A DNA stretch of 64,000 nt. It comes from Calliopsis andreniformis (Eukaryota; Arthropoda; Insecta; Hymenoptera; Andrenidae). Of this stretch, positions 11,090 to 23,730 are shown piece after piece. Where the stretch lies: NCBI RefSeq assembly GCF_051401765.1, contig NW_027480429.1:14450157-14514156 (forward strand), in the 5' to 3' direction. The translations under genes and the position numbers were made by a program. Below the pieces are notes generated by a model. It saw only the letters and a list, made by a program, of their open reading frames with translations. It had not been told where the DNA came from and searched no databases. Every line of letters starts with the position of its first letter. The stretch's first letter is position 1.

Positions 11090-12400
11090 TTCTACGTTCC
11101 GGGCAACCTAGGCTTCACTCCACGGCGTTGTTCCACCAGATCGAATAGTTAGGGCCTAAGAAGTCAACACCAGAAGAATGAAATACAAAATAAATACAAC
11201 AGCCTTTACACCGTATAAAACGAATAATTGCAACCCGTGTGAAAGTGATGGTCATTTCTACGTTCCAGGCAACCTAGGCTTCACTCTAGGGCGTTGTTCC
11301 ACCAGATCGTATAGCTAGGGCCTAAGAATTAAACGCCAGAAGCATAAAATACAATATAAATACAACTGCTTTTCCATCGTATAAAACGAATAATTGCAAC
11401 CAGTGTGAAAGTAATCGTCACTTCTACGTTCCGGCAGACTAGGCATCACTCTAGGGCGTTGCTCCACCACATCTAATAGCTACGGCCTTAGAAGTCAACG
11501 CCAGAGGCATAAAATACAATATAAATACAACAGCGTATCCATCGTATAAAACGAATAATTGCAACCAGTGTGAAAGTTATGGTCATTTCTACATTCCGAG
11601 CAACCTAGGCTTCACCCTAGGGCGTTGCTCCACCAGATCGAATAGTTAGGTCCTTAGAAGTAAACGCCAGAAGCATAAAATGCGATTTAAATACAACAGC
11701 TTTTACATCGTATAAAAGGAATAATTGCAAACAGTGTGAAAGTAATGGTCATTTCTACGTTCCGGCCAACCTGGGCTTCACCCTAAGCCGTTGTTCCACC
11801 AGATCCAATAGCTAGGGCCTAAGAAGTGAACGCCAGAACCATAAGATGCAATAAAAATACAACAGTTTTTCCATCGTATAACAGGATTAATTGCAACCAG
11901 TTTGAAAGTGATGGTCATTTCTCCTTTCCGGGCAACCTAGGCTTCACTCTAGGGCGTTGCTCCACCAGATCAAACAGTTAGGGCCACAGAAGTCAACGCC
12001 CGAAGCATAAAATACAAGATAAATAGAAGAGTTTTTCCATTGTGTAAAACGAATAATTGCTACCAGTGTAAAAGTTATGGTCATTTCTACGTTCCGGGCA
12101 ACCTAGGCTTCACTCTATGGCGTTCTTCCACCACATCGAATAGCTACGGCCTCAGAAGTCAACACCTGAAGTCTAAAATACAATAAAAATACAACAGTCT
12201 TTCCATCCTATAACAGGAATAATTGCAACCCGTGTGAAGGTGATAGTCATTTCTGCGTTCCAGGCAACCTAGGCTTCACTCTAGGGCGTTGTTCCACCAG
12301 ATCGAATAGTTAGGGCCTAAGAACTCAACGCCAGTAGCATAAAATACGATATAAATACAACAACTTTTCCATCGTATAAAACGAATAATTGCAACCAGTT
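11090..12400 (+). repeat. Eight-monomer segment copied at 28838-30148
   Basis: The two stretches align at a constant offset of 17,748 bp; for instance 'cttcactccacgg' at 11112 and 28860, and 'ctatggcg' at 12115 and 29863. Since 28.8-30.1 kb lies in the 42-mer, the second 42-mer carries a further copy at about 35804-37114. A few substitutions separate them, for example 'gatagtcat' near 12241 against 'gatggtcat', so this copy is somewhat older than the 42-mer duplication. Confidence 0.8.
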
Positions 12401-12444
12401 TGAAAGTGATGGTCATTTCTACGTACCGCGCAACCTGGGCTTCA

Positions 12445-14910
12445 CTATAGGGCGTTGCTCCACCAGGTCAAACAGTTAGGGCCTTAGAAGCCAACTCCCG
12501 AAGCATTAAAGACAAAATAAATAGAACAGTTATTCCATTGTATAAAACGAATAATTGCTACCAGTGTAAAAGTTATGGTCATTTCTACGTTCAGGGCGAC
12601 ATAGGCTTCACCCTAGGCCGTTGTTCCACCAGATCGAATGGTTAGGGCCTAAGAAGTGAACGCCAGAAGCATAAAATACAATATAAATACAACAGTTTTT
12701 CCATCATATAAAACGAATAATTGCAACCAGTATGAAAGTTATGGTCATTTCTACGTTCCGGGCAACCTAGGCTTCACCCTAGGGCGCTGCTCCAACAGAT
12801 TGTATAGTTAGGGCCTTAGAAGTCAATGCCCGAAGCATATAATGCAATAAAAATACAACAGTATTTCCATCATATAACAGGAATAATTGCAACCAATTTG
12901 AAAGTGATGGTCATTTATACGTACCGGGCAACCTACGCTTCACTCGAGGGCGTTGCTCCACCAGGTCGAATAGTTAGGGCCTTAGAAGTCAACTCCCGTA
13001 GCATAAAATACAAGATAAATAGAACAGTTTTTCCATCGTATAAAACGAATAATTGCTGCCAGTGTGAAAGTTATGGTCATTTCTACTTGCCGGGCAACCT
13101 AGGCTTCACCCTAGGGCGTTGTTCCGCCTGATGGAATAGTTAGGGCCTAAGAAGTCAACGCCAGAAGCATAAAATACGATATAAATACAACAGCGTTTCC
13201 ATCGTATAAAACGAATAATTGCAACCAGTTTCAAAGTGATGGTCATTTCTACGTACCGGGCAACCTAGCCTTCACTCTAGGGCGTTGCTCCACCAGATCA
13301 AACAGTTAGGGCCTTAGAAGTCAACGCCCGAAGCAGAAAATACAACATAATAGAACAGTTTTTCCATTGTATAAAACGAATAATTGCAAACAGTGTGAAA
13401 GTAATGGTCATTTCTACGTTCCGGCCAACCTGGGCTTCACCCTAGGCCGTTGTTCCACCAGATCGAATAGTTAGGGCCTAAGAAGTGAACGCCAGAACCA
13501 TAAAATGCAATAAAAATACAACAGTTTTTCCATCGTATAACAGGATTAATTGCAACCAGTTTGAAAGTGATGGTCATTTCTCCTTTCCGGGCAACCTAGG
13601 CTTCACTCTAGGGCGTTGCTCCACCAGATCAAACAGTTAGGGCCTCAGAAGTCAACGCCCGAAGCATAAAATACAAGATAAATAGAAGAGTTTTTCCATT
13701 GTGTAAAACGAATAATTGCTACCAGTGTAAAAGTTATGGTCAATCCTACGTTCCGGGCAACCTAGGCTTCACTCCACGGCGTTGTTCCACCAGATCGAAT
13801 AGTTAGGGCCTAAGAAGTCAACACCAGAAGAATAAAATACAAAATAAATACAACAGCCTTACACCGTATAAAACGAATAATTGCAACCCGTGTGAAAGTG
13901 ATGGTCATTTCTACGTTCCAGGCAACCTAGGCTTCACTCTAGGCCGTTGTTCCACCAGATCGTATAGCTAGGGCCTAAGAAGTAAACGCCAGAAGCATAA
14001 AATACGATATAAATACAACTGCTTTTCCATCGTATAAAACGAATAATTGCAACCAGTGTGAAAGTAATGGACATTTCTACGTTCCGGGCAACCTAGGCTT
14101 CACTCTAGGGCGTTGCTCCACCACATCTAATAGCTACGGCCTTAGAAGTCAACGCCAGAGGCATAAAATACAATATAAATACAACAGCTTTTCCATCGTA
14201 TAAAACGAATAATTGCTACCAGTGTGAAAGTTATGGTCATTTCTACTTTCCGGGCAACCTAGGCTTCACTCTAGGGCGTTGCTCCACCAGATCAAACAGT
14301 TAGGGCCTCAGAAGGCAACGCCCGAAGCATAAAATACAAGATAAATAGAAGAGTTTTTCCATTGTGTAAAACGAATAATTGCTACCAGTGTAAAAGTTAT
14401 GGTCATTTCTACGTTCCGGGCAACCTAGGCTTCACTCTATGGCGTTCTTCCACCACATCGAATAGCTACAGCCTCAGAAGTCAACACCTGAAGTCTAAAA
14501 TACAATAAAAATACAACAGTCTTTCCACCCTATGACAGGATTAATTGCTACCAGTGTGAAAGTTATGGTCATTTCTACTTTCCGGGCAACCTAGGCTTCA
14601 CCCTAGGGCGTTGTTCCACCTGATGGAATAGTTAGGTCCCAAGAAGTCAACGCCAGAAGCATAAAATACGATATAAATACAACAGCTTTTCCATCGTATA
14701 AAACGAATAATTGCAACCAGTTTGAAAGTGATGGTCATTTCTACGTACCGCGCAACCTAGGCTTCACTATAGGGCGTTGCTCCACCAGGTCAAACAGTTA
14801 GGGCCTTAGAAGCCAACTCCCGAAGCATTAAAGACAAAATAAATAGAACAGTTTTTCCATTGTATAAAACGAATAATTGCTACCAGTATGAAAGTTATGG
14901 TCATTTCTAC
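12445..14910 (+). repeat. 15-monomer segment copied at 18749-21214
   Basis: The offset is constant at 6,304 bp (38 monomers) with almost no differences. Shared rare variants include 'gttcagggcgacatagg' near 12589 and 18893, 'aagcagaaaatac' near 13332 and 19636, 'caatcctacg' near 13741 and 20045, and 'cagccttacaccg' near 13856 and 20160. From 14426 the segment overlaps block I copy 2. It ends at 14910, where this copy reads 'ctactttcc' and the other 'ctacgttcc'. Confidence 0.87.
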
Positions 14911-17304
14911 TTTCCGGGCAACCTAGGCTTCACCCTAGGGCGCTGCTCCAACAGATTGTATAGTTAGGGCCTTAGAAGTCAATGCCCGAAGCATATAATG
15001 CAATAAAAATAAAACAGTATTTCCATCATATAACAGGAATAATTGCAACCAATTTGAAAGTGATGGTCATTTATACGTACCGGGCAACCTACGCTTCACT
15101 CGAGGGCGTTGCTCCACCAGATCGAATAGTTAGGGCCTTAGAAGTCAACTCCCGTAGCATAAAATACAAGATAAATAGAACAGTTTTTCCATCGTATAAA
15201 ACGAATAATTGCTGCCAGTGTGAAAGTTATGGTCATTTCTACTTGCCGGGCAACCTAGGCTTCACCCTAGGGCGTTGTTCCGCCTGATGGAATAGTTAGG
15301 GCCTAAGAAGTCAACGCCAGAAGCATAAAATACGATATAAATACAACAGCGTTTCCATCGTATAAAACGAATAATTGCAACCAGTTTGAAAGTGATGGTC
15401 ATTTCTACGTACCGGGCAACCTAGCCTTCACACTAGGGCGTTGCTCCACCAGATCAAACAGTTAGGGCCTTAGAAGTCAACGCCCGAAGCATAAAATACA
15501 ACATAATAGAACAGTTTTTCCATTGTATAAAACGAATAATTGCTACCAGTGTAAACTTTATGGTCAATTCTACGTTCCGGGCAACCTAGGCTTCACCCTA
15601 GGGCGTTGTTCCACCAGATCGAATAGTTCGGGCCTAAGAAGTGAACGCCAGAAGAATAAAATACAATATAAATATAACAGTTTTTCCATCGTATAAAACG
15701 AATAATAGCAACCAGTGTGAAAGTTGTGGTCATTTCTACGTTCCGGGCAACCTAGGTTTCACTCTAGGGCGTCGCTCCACCAGATCAAACAGTTAGGGCC
15801 TTAGGAGCCAACGCCCGAAGCATTAAATACAAAATAAATAGAACAGTTTTTCCATTTTATAAAACGAATAATTGCTACCAGTGTAAAAGTTATGGTCATT
15901 TCTACGTTCCGGGCAACCTAGGCTTCACCCTAGGCCGTTGTTCCAGCAGATCGAATAGCTAGGGCCTAAGAAGTGAACGCCAGAAGCATAAAATACAATA
16001 TAAATACAACAGTTTTTCCATCATATAAAACGAATAATTGCAACCTGTATGAAAGTTATGGTCACTTCTACGTTCCGAGCACCCTAGGCGTCACTCGAGG
16101 GCGTGGCTCCACCAGATCAAACAGTTAGGGCCTTAGGAGCCAACGCCCGAAGCATTAAATACAAAATAAATAGAACAGTTTTTCCATCATATAAAACGAA
16201 TAATTGCAACCAGTATGAAAGTTATGGTCATTTCTACGTTCCGAGCACCCTAGGCGTCACTCTAGGGCGTTGCTCCACCAGACGAAACAGTTAGGGCCTT
16301 AGAAGTCAACGCCCGAAGCATAAAATACAATATAAATATAACAGTTTTTCCATCGTATAAAACGAATAATAGAAACCAGTGTGAAAGTTATGGTCATTTC
16401 TACGTTCCGGGCAACCTAGCTTTCACTCTAGGGCGTTGCTCCACCAGATCAAACAGTTAGGGCCTTAGACGCCAACGCCCGAAGCATTAAATACAAAATA
16501 AATAGAACAGCTTTCCATTGTATAAAACGAATAATTGCTAACAGTGTAAAAGTTATGGTCATTTCTACGTTCCGGGCTACCTAGGCTTCACCCTAGGCCG
16601 TTGTTCCACCAGATCGAATAGTTAGGGCCTAAGGAGTGAACGCCAGAAGCATAAAATACAATATAAATACAACAGTTTTTCCATCATATAAAACGAATAA
16701 TTGCAACGAGTATGAAAGTTATGGTCATTTCTACTTTCCGGGCAACCTAGGCTTCACCCTGGGGCGTTGCGCAAACAGATTGAATAGTTTGGGCCTTAGA
16801 AGTCAATGCCCGAATGATAAAATGCAATGAAAATTAAACAGTTTTTCCATCGTATAACAGGATTAATTGCAACCAGTTTGAAAGTGATCGTCATTTCTAC
16901 GTTCCGGGCAACCTAGGCTTCACTCTAGGGCGTTGCTCCACTAGATCGAAATGCTAGGGCCTTAGAAGTCAACGCCAGAAGCATAAAATACAATATAAAT
17001 ACAACAGCATTTCCATCGTATAAAACGAATAATTGCTACCAGTGTGAAAGTTATGGTCATTTCTACTTTCCGGGCAACCTAGGCTTCACCCTAGGGCGTT
17101 GTTCCACCTGATGGAATAGTTAGGTCCCAAGAAGTGAACGCCAGAAGCATAAAATACGATATAAATACAACAGTTTTTCCATCATATGAAACGAATAATT
17201 GCAACTAGTATGAAAGTTATGGTCATTTCTACTTTCCGGGCAACCTAGGCTTCACCCTAGGGCGTTGCTCCAACAGATTGAATAGCTAGGGCCTTAGAAG
17301 TCAA
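14426..17304 (+). repeat. Segmental block I, copy 2
   Basis: This is the partner of 1-2879, offset 14,425, in unbroken register over about 17 monomers. It ends at 17304 with a jump that skips three monomers relative to the first copy. Differences are few, for example 'acagctttcc' near 16508 against 'acagttttcc' near 2083, and 'atagaaacc' near 16369 against 'atagcaacc'. The 'acagctttcc' change is shared with 23640, so 14.4-17.3 kb and 23.2-23.7 kb are closer to each other than either is to copy 1. Confidence 0.88.
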
Positions 17305-18748
17305 CGCCCGAAGCATAAAATACAAGATAAATAGAAGAGTTTTTCCATTGTGTAAAACGAATAATTGCTACCAGTGTAAAAGTTATGGTCATTTCTACGT
17401 TCCGGGCAACCTAGGCTTCACTCTATGGCGTTCTTCCACCACATCGAATAGCTACGGCCTCAGAAGTCAACACCTGAAGTCTAAAATACAATAAAAATAC
17501 AACAGTCTTTCCATCCTATAACAGGAATAATTGCAACCCGTGTGAAGGTGATGGTCATTTCTGCGATCCAGGCAACCTAGGCTTCACTCTAAGGCGTTGT
17601 TCCACCAGATCGAATAGTTAGGGTCTAAGAAGTCAACGCCAGTAGCATAAAATACGATATAAATACAACAACTTTTCCATCGTATAAAACGAATAATTGC
17701 AACCAGTTTGAAGGTGATGGTCATTTCTACTTTCCGAGCAACCTACACTTCACCCTAGGGCGTTGGTCCAACAGATTGAATAGTTTGGGCCTTAGAAGTC
17801 AATGCCCGAAGCATAAAATACGATATAAATAAAACAGTTTTTCCATTGTATAAAACGAATAATTGCTACCAGTGTGAAAGTGATAGTCATTTCTACGTTC
17901 CGTGCAACCTAGTCTTCACTCTAGGGCGTTGCTCCACCAAATCGAATAGCTAGGTCCCTAGAAGTCAACGCCAGAAGCATAAAATACAATAAAGATGCAA
18001 AAGTTTTTCCATCGTATTACGGGAATAACTGCAAACAGTATGAAAGTACTGGTCATTTCTACGTTCCGGGTAACCTAGGTTTCACGCTAGGGCGTTGCTC
18101 CACCAGATGGAATAGCTAGGGACTTAGAATTCAACGCCTTAAGAATAAAATACAATATAAGTACAACAGTTTTTCCATCGTATGAAATGAATAATTGCAA
18201 CCAGTGTGAAAGTTATGGCCATTTCTACATTTCGAGCAACCTAGGCTTCACTCTAGGGCGTTGTTCCACCAGATCGAATAGTTAGGGCCTAAGAAGTGAA
18301 CACCAGAAGCATAAAATACAGTATAAATACAACAGTTTTTCCATCATATAAAACGAATAATTGCAACCAGTATCAAAGTTATGGTCATTTCTACTTTCCG
18401 GGCGACCTGGGCTTCACCCTAGGACGTTGCTCCAACAGATTGAATAGTTAGGGCCTTAGAAGTCAATGCCCGAAGCATAAAATACATTATAAATACAACA
18501 GTTTTTCCATCATATAAAACGAATAATTGCAACTAGTATGAAAGTTATGGTCACTTCTACTTTCCGGGCAACCTAGGCTTCACCCTAGGCCGTTGTTCCA
18601 CCAGATCGAATGGTTAGGGCCTAAGAAGTGAACGCCAGAAGCATAAAATACAATATAAATACAACAGTTTTTCCATCATATAAAACGAATAATTGCAACC
18701 AGTATGAAAGTTATGGTCATTTCTACGTTCCGGGCAACCTAGGCTTCA
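17305..18748 (+). repeat. Chimeric segment with several in-phase junctions
   Basis: 17305-17730 follows 3374-3799. At 17731 it jumps to the equivalent of 4463 (four monomers skipped). Near 18351-18365 it jumps again to the equivalent of about 5580 (three monomers skipped). Near 18588 it passes to material like 12618-12750 (offset 5,972), and at about 18749 it enters the 18749-21214 segment. Every step keeps monomer phase. The monomer starting near 18590 is repeated near 18922, a local two-monomer duplication. Confidence 0.78.
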
Positions 18749-21214
18749 CTATAGGGCGTTGCTCCACCAGGTCAAACAGTTAGGGCCTTAGAAGCCAACT
18801 CCCGAAGCATTAAAGACAAAATAAATAGAACAGTTATTCCATTGTATAAAACGAATAATTGCTACCAGTGTAAAAGTTATGGTCATTTCTACGTTCAGGG
18901 CGACATAGGCTTCACCCTAGGCCGTTGTTCCACCAGATCGAATGGTTAGGGCCTAAGAAGTGAACGCCAGAAGCATAAAATACAATATAAATACAACAGT
19001 TTTTCCATCATATAAAACGAATAATTGCAACCAGTATGAAAGTTATGGTCATTTCTACGTTCCGGGCAACCTAGGCTTCACCCTAGGGCGCTGCTCCAAC
19101 AGATTGTATAGTTAGGGCCTTAGAAGTCAATGCCCGAAGCATATAATGCAATAAAAATACAACAGTATTTCCATCATATAACAGGAATAATTGCAACCAA
19201 TTTGAAAGTGATGGTCATTTATACGTACCGGGCAACCTACGCTTCACTCGAGGGCGTTGCTCCACCAGGTCGAATAGTTAGGGCTTTAGAAGTCAACTCC
19301 CGTAGCATAAAATACAAGATAAATAGAACAGTTTTTCCATCGTATAAAACGAATAATTGCTGCCAGTGTGAAAGTTATGGTCATTTCTACTTGCCGGGCA
19401 ACCTAGGCTTCACCCTAGGGCGTTGTTCCGCCTGATGGAATAGTTAGGGCCTAAGAAGTCAACGCCAGAAGCATAAAATACGATATAAATACAACAGCGT
19501 TTCCATCGTATAAAACGAATAATTGCAACCAGTTTCAAAGTGATGGTCATTTCTACGTACCGGGCAACCTAGCCTTCACTCTAGGGCGTTGCTCCACCAG
19601 ATCAAACAGTTAGGGCCTTAGAAGTCAACGCCCGAAGCAGAAAATACAACATAATAGAACAGTTTTTCCATTGTATAAAACGAATAATTGCAAACAGTGT
19701 GAAAGTAATGGTCATTTCTACGTTCCGGCCAACCTGGGCTTCACCCTAGGCCGTTGTTCCACCAGATCGAATAGTTAGGGCCTAAGAAGTGAACGCCAGA
19801 ACCATAAAATGCAATAAAAATACAACAGTTTTTCCATCGTATAACAGGATTAATTGCAACCAGTTTGAAAGTGATGGTCATTTCTCCTTTCCGGGCAACC
19901 TAGGCTTCACTCTAGGGCGTTGCTCCACCAGATCAAACAGTTAGGGCCTCAGAAGTCAACGCCCGAAGCATAAAATACAAGATAAATAGAAGAGTTTTTC
20001 CATTGTGTAAAACGAATAATTGCTACCAGTGTAAAAGTTATGGTCAATCCTACGTTCCGGGCAACCTAGGCTTCACTCCACGGCGTTGTTCCACCAGATC
20101 GAATAGTTAGGGCCTAAGAAGTCAACACCAGAAGAATAAAATACAAAATAAATACAACAGCCTTACACCGTATAAAACGAATAATTGCAACCCGTGTGAA
20201 AGTGATGGTCATTTCTACGTTCCAGGCAACCTAGGCTTCACTCTAGGCCGTTGTTCCACCAGATCGTATAGCTAGGGCCTAAGAAGTAAACGCCAGAAGC
20301 ATAAAATACGATATAAATACAACTGCTTTTCCATCGTATAAAACGAATAATTGCAACCAGTGTGAAAGTAATGGACATTTCTACGTTCCGGGCAACCTAG
20401 GCTTCACTCTAGGGCGTTGCTCCACCACATCTAATAGCTACGGCCTTAGAAGTCAACGCCAGAGGCATAAAATACAATATAAATACAACAGCTTTTCCAT
20501 CGTATAAAACGAATAATTGCTACCAGTGTGAAAGTTATGGTCATTTCTACTTTCCGGGCAACCTAGGCTTCACTCTAGGGCGTTGCTCCACCAGATCAAA
20601 CAGTTAGGGCCTCAGAAGGCAACGCCCGAAGCATAAAATACAAGATAAATAGAAGAGTTTTTCCATTGTGTAAAACGAATAATTGCTACCAGTGTAAAAG
20701 TTATGGTCATTTCTACGTTCCGGGCAACCTAGGCTTCACTCTATGGCGTTCTTCCACCACATCGAATAGCTACAGCCTCAGAAGTCAACACCTGAAGTCT
20801 AAAATACAATAAAAATACAACAGTCTTTCCACCCTATGACAGGATTAATTGCTACCAGTGTGAAAGTTATGGTCATTTCTACTTTCCGGGCAACCTAGGC
20901 TTCACCCTAGGGCGTTGTTCCACCTGATGGAATAGTTAGGTCCCAAGAAGTCAACGCCAGAAGCATAAAATACGATATAAATACAACAGCTTTTCCATCG
21001 TATAAAACGAATAATTGCAACCAGTTTGAAAGTGATGGTCATTTCTACGTACCGCGCAACCTAGGCTTCACTATAGGGCGTTGCTCCACCAGGTCAAACA
21101 GTTAGGGCCTTAGAAGCCAACTCCCGAAGCATTAAAGACAAAATAAATAGAACAGTTTTTCCATTGTATAAAACGAATAATTGCTACCAGTATGAAAGTT
21201 ATGGTCATTTCTAC
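18749..21214 (+). repeat. Copy of 12445-14910
   Basis: This is the second copy of the 15-monomer segment (offset 6,304). It includes the tract from 20730 that equals the start of the window (1-483). At 21215 it jumps six monomers forward within block I order, to the equivalent of 1481, so this copy lacks the monomers seen at 484-1480. Its right part, from about 19701, is the first unit of the 11-mer pair. Confidence 0.87.
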
Positions 21215-21525
21215 GTTCCGGGCAACCTAGGCTTCACCCTAGGCCGTTGTTCCAGCAGATCGAATAGCTAGGGCCTAAGAAGTGAACGCCAGAAGCATAA
21301 AATACAATATAAATACAACAGTTTTTCCATCATATAAAACGAATAATTGCAACCTGTATGAAAGTTATGGTCACTTCTACGTTCCGAGCACCCTAGGCGT
21401 CACTCGAGGGCGTGGCTCCACCAGATCAAACAGTTAGGGCCTTAGGAGCCAACGCCCGAAGCATTAAATACAAAATAAATAGAACAGTTTTTCCATCATA
21501 TAAAACGAATAATTGCAACCAGTGT
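19701..21525 (+). repeat. 11-mer HOR unit, copy 1 (1,825 bp)
   Basis: Eleven monomers repeat immediately downstream at offset 1,825 bp. Markers: 'gaaagtaatggtc' at 19701 and 21526, 'cagccttacaccg' near 20160 and 21985, the 'ctatggcgttcttcc' monomer near 20738 and 22563, and 'ctcgagggcgtgg' near 21403 and 23228. I saw almost no substitutions between the copies, which suggests a recent duplication. Confidence 0.88.
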
Positions 21526-23350
21526 GAAAGTAATGGTCATTTCTACGTTCCGGCCAACCTGGGCTTCACCCTAGGCCGTTGTTCCACCAGATCGAATAGT
21601 TAGGGCCTAAGAAGTGAACGCCAGAACCATAAAATGCAATAAAAATACAACAGTTTTTCCATCGTATAACAGGATTAATTGCAACCAGTTTGAAAGTGAT
21701 GGTCATTTCTCCTTTCCGGGCAACCTAGGCTTCACTCTAGGGCGTTGCTCCACCAGATCAAACAGTTAGGGCCTCAGAAGTCAACGCCCGAAGCATAAAA
21801 TACAAGATAAATAGAAGAGTTTTTCCATTGTGTAAAACGAATAATTGCTACCAGTGTAAAAGTTATGGTCAATCCTACGTTCCGGGCAACCTAGGCTTCA
21901 CTCCACGGCGTTGTTCCACCAGATCGAATAGTTAGGGCCTAAGAAGTCAACACCAGAAGAATAAAATACAAAATAAATACAACAGCCTTACACCGTATAA
22001 AACGAATAATTGCAACCCGTGTGAAAGTGATGGTCATTTCTACGTTCCAGGCAACCTAGGCTTCACTCTAGGCCGTTGTTCCACCAGATCGTATAGCTAG
22101 GGCCTAAGAAGTAAACGCCAGAAGCATAAAATACGATATAAATACAACTGCTTTTCCATCGTATAAAACGAATAATTGCAACCAGTGTGAAAGTAATGGA
22201 CATTTCTACGTTCCGGGCAACCTAGGCTTCACTCTAGGGCGTTGCTCCACCACATCTAATAGCTACGGCCTTAGAAGTCAACGCCAGAGGCATAAAATAC
22301 AATATAAATACAACAGCTTTTCCATCGTATAAAACGAATAATTGCTACCAGTGTGAAAGTTATGGTCATTTCTACTTTCCGGGCAACCTAGGCTTCACTC
22401 TAGGGCGTTGCTCCACCAGATCAAACAGTTAGGGCCTCAGAAGGCAACGCCCGAAGCATAAAATACAAGATAAATAGAAGAGTTTTTCCATTGTGTAAAA
22501 CGAATAATTGCTACCAGTGTAAAAGTTATGGTCATTTCTACGTTCCGGGCAACCTAGGCTTCACTCTATGGCGTTCTTCCACCACATCGAATAGCTACAG
22601 CCTCAGAAGTCAACACCTGAAGTCTAAAATACAATAAAAATACAACAGTCTTTCCACCCTATGACAGGATTAATTGCTACCAGTGTGAAAGTTATGGTCA
22701 TTTCTACTTTCCGGGCAACCTAGGCTTCACCCTAGGGCGTTGTTCCACCTGATGGAATAGTTAGGTCCCAAGAAGTCAACGCCAGAAGCATAAAATACGA
22801 TATAAATACAACAGCTTTTCCATCGTATAAAACGAATAATTGCAACCAGTTTGAAAGTGATGGTCATTTCTACGTACCGCGCAACCTAGGCTTCACTATA
22901 GGGCGTTGCTCCACCAGGTCAAACAGTTAGGGCCTTAGAAGCCAACTCCCGAAGCATTAAAGACAAAATAAATAGAACAGTTTTTCCATTGTATAAAACG
23001 AATAATTGCTACCAGTATGAAAGTTATGGTCATTTCTACGTTCCGGGCAACCTAGGCTTCACCCTAGGCCGTTGTTCCAGCAGATCGAATAGCTAGGGCC
23101 TAAGAAGTGAACGCCAGAAGCATAAAATACAATATAAATACAACAGTTTTTCCATCATATAAAACGAATAATTGCAACCTGTATGAAAGTTATGGTCACT
23201 TCTACGTTCCGAGCACCCTAGGCGTCACTCGAGGGCGTGGCTCCACCAGATCAAACAGTTAGGGCCTTAGGAGCCAACGCCCGAAGCATTAAATACAAAA
23301 TAAATAGAACAGTTTTTCCATCATATAAAACGAATAATTGCAACCAGTAT
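21526..23350 (+). repeat. 11-mer HOR unit, copy 2 (1,825 bp)
   Basis: This is the tandem partner of 19701-21525. The junction near 21520-21526 joins 'aattgcaaccagtgtgaaag' to 'taatggtcat', where the block I order would give 'agtatgaaagttatgg'. After 23340 the sequence returns to block I order ('accagtatgaaag'). Confidence 0.88.
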
Positions 23351-23730
23351 GAAAGTTATGGTCATTTCTACGTTCCGAGCACCCTAGGCGTCACTCTAGG
23401 GCGTTGCTCCACCAGACGAAACAGTTAGGGCCTTAGAAGTCAACGCCCGAAGCATAAAATACAATATAAATATAACAGTTTTTCCATCGTATAAAACGAA
23501 TAATAGCAACCAGTGTGAAAGTTATGGTCATTTCTACGTTCCGGGCAACCTAGCTTTCACTCTAGGGCGTTGCTCCACCAGATCAAACAGTTAGGGCCTT
23601 AGACGCCAACGCCCGAAGCATTAAATACAAAATAAATAGAACAGCTTTCCATTGTATAAAACGAATAATTGCTAACAGTGTAAAAGTTATGGTCATTTCT
23701 ACGTTCCGGGCTACCTAGGCTTCACCCTGG
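23351..23730 (+). repeat. Block I remnant with one monomer deleted
   Basis: It follows 16217-16590 (offset 7,134), including the shared 'acagctttcc'. Near 23712-23727 it joins 'gttccgggctacctagg' to 'cttcaccctggggcg'. In block I (16573-16760) these two features sit one monomer apart, so about 166 bp was lost. This junction marks the left edge of the first 42-mer. Confidence 0.78.
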
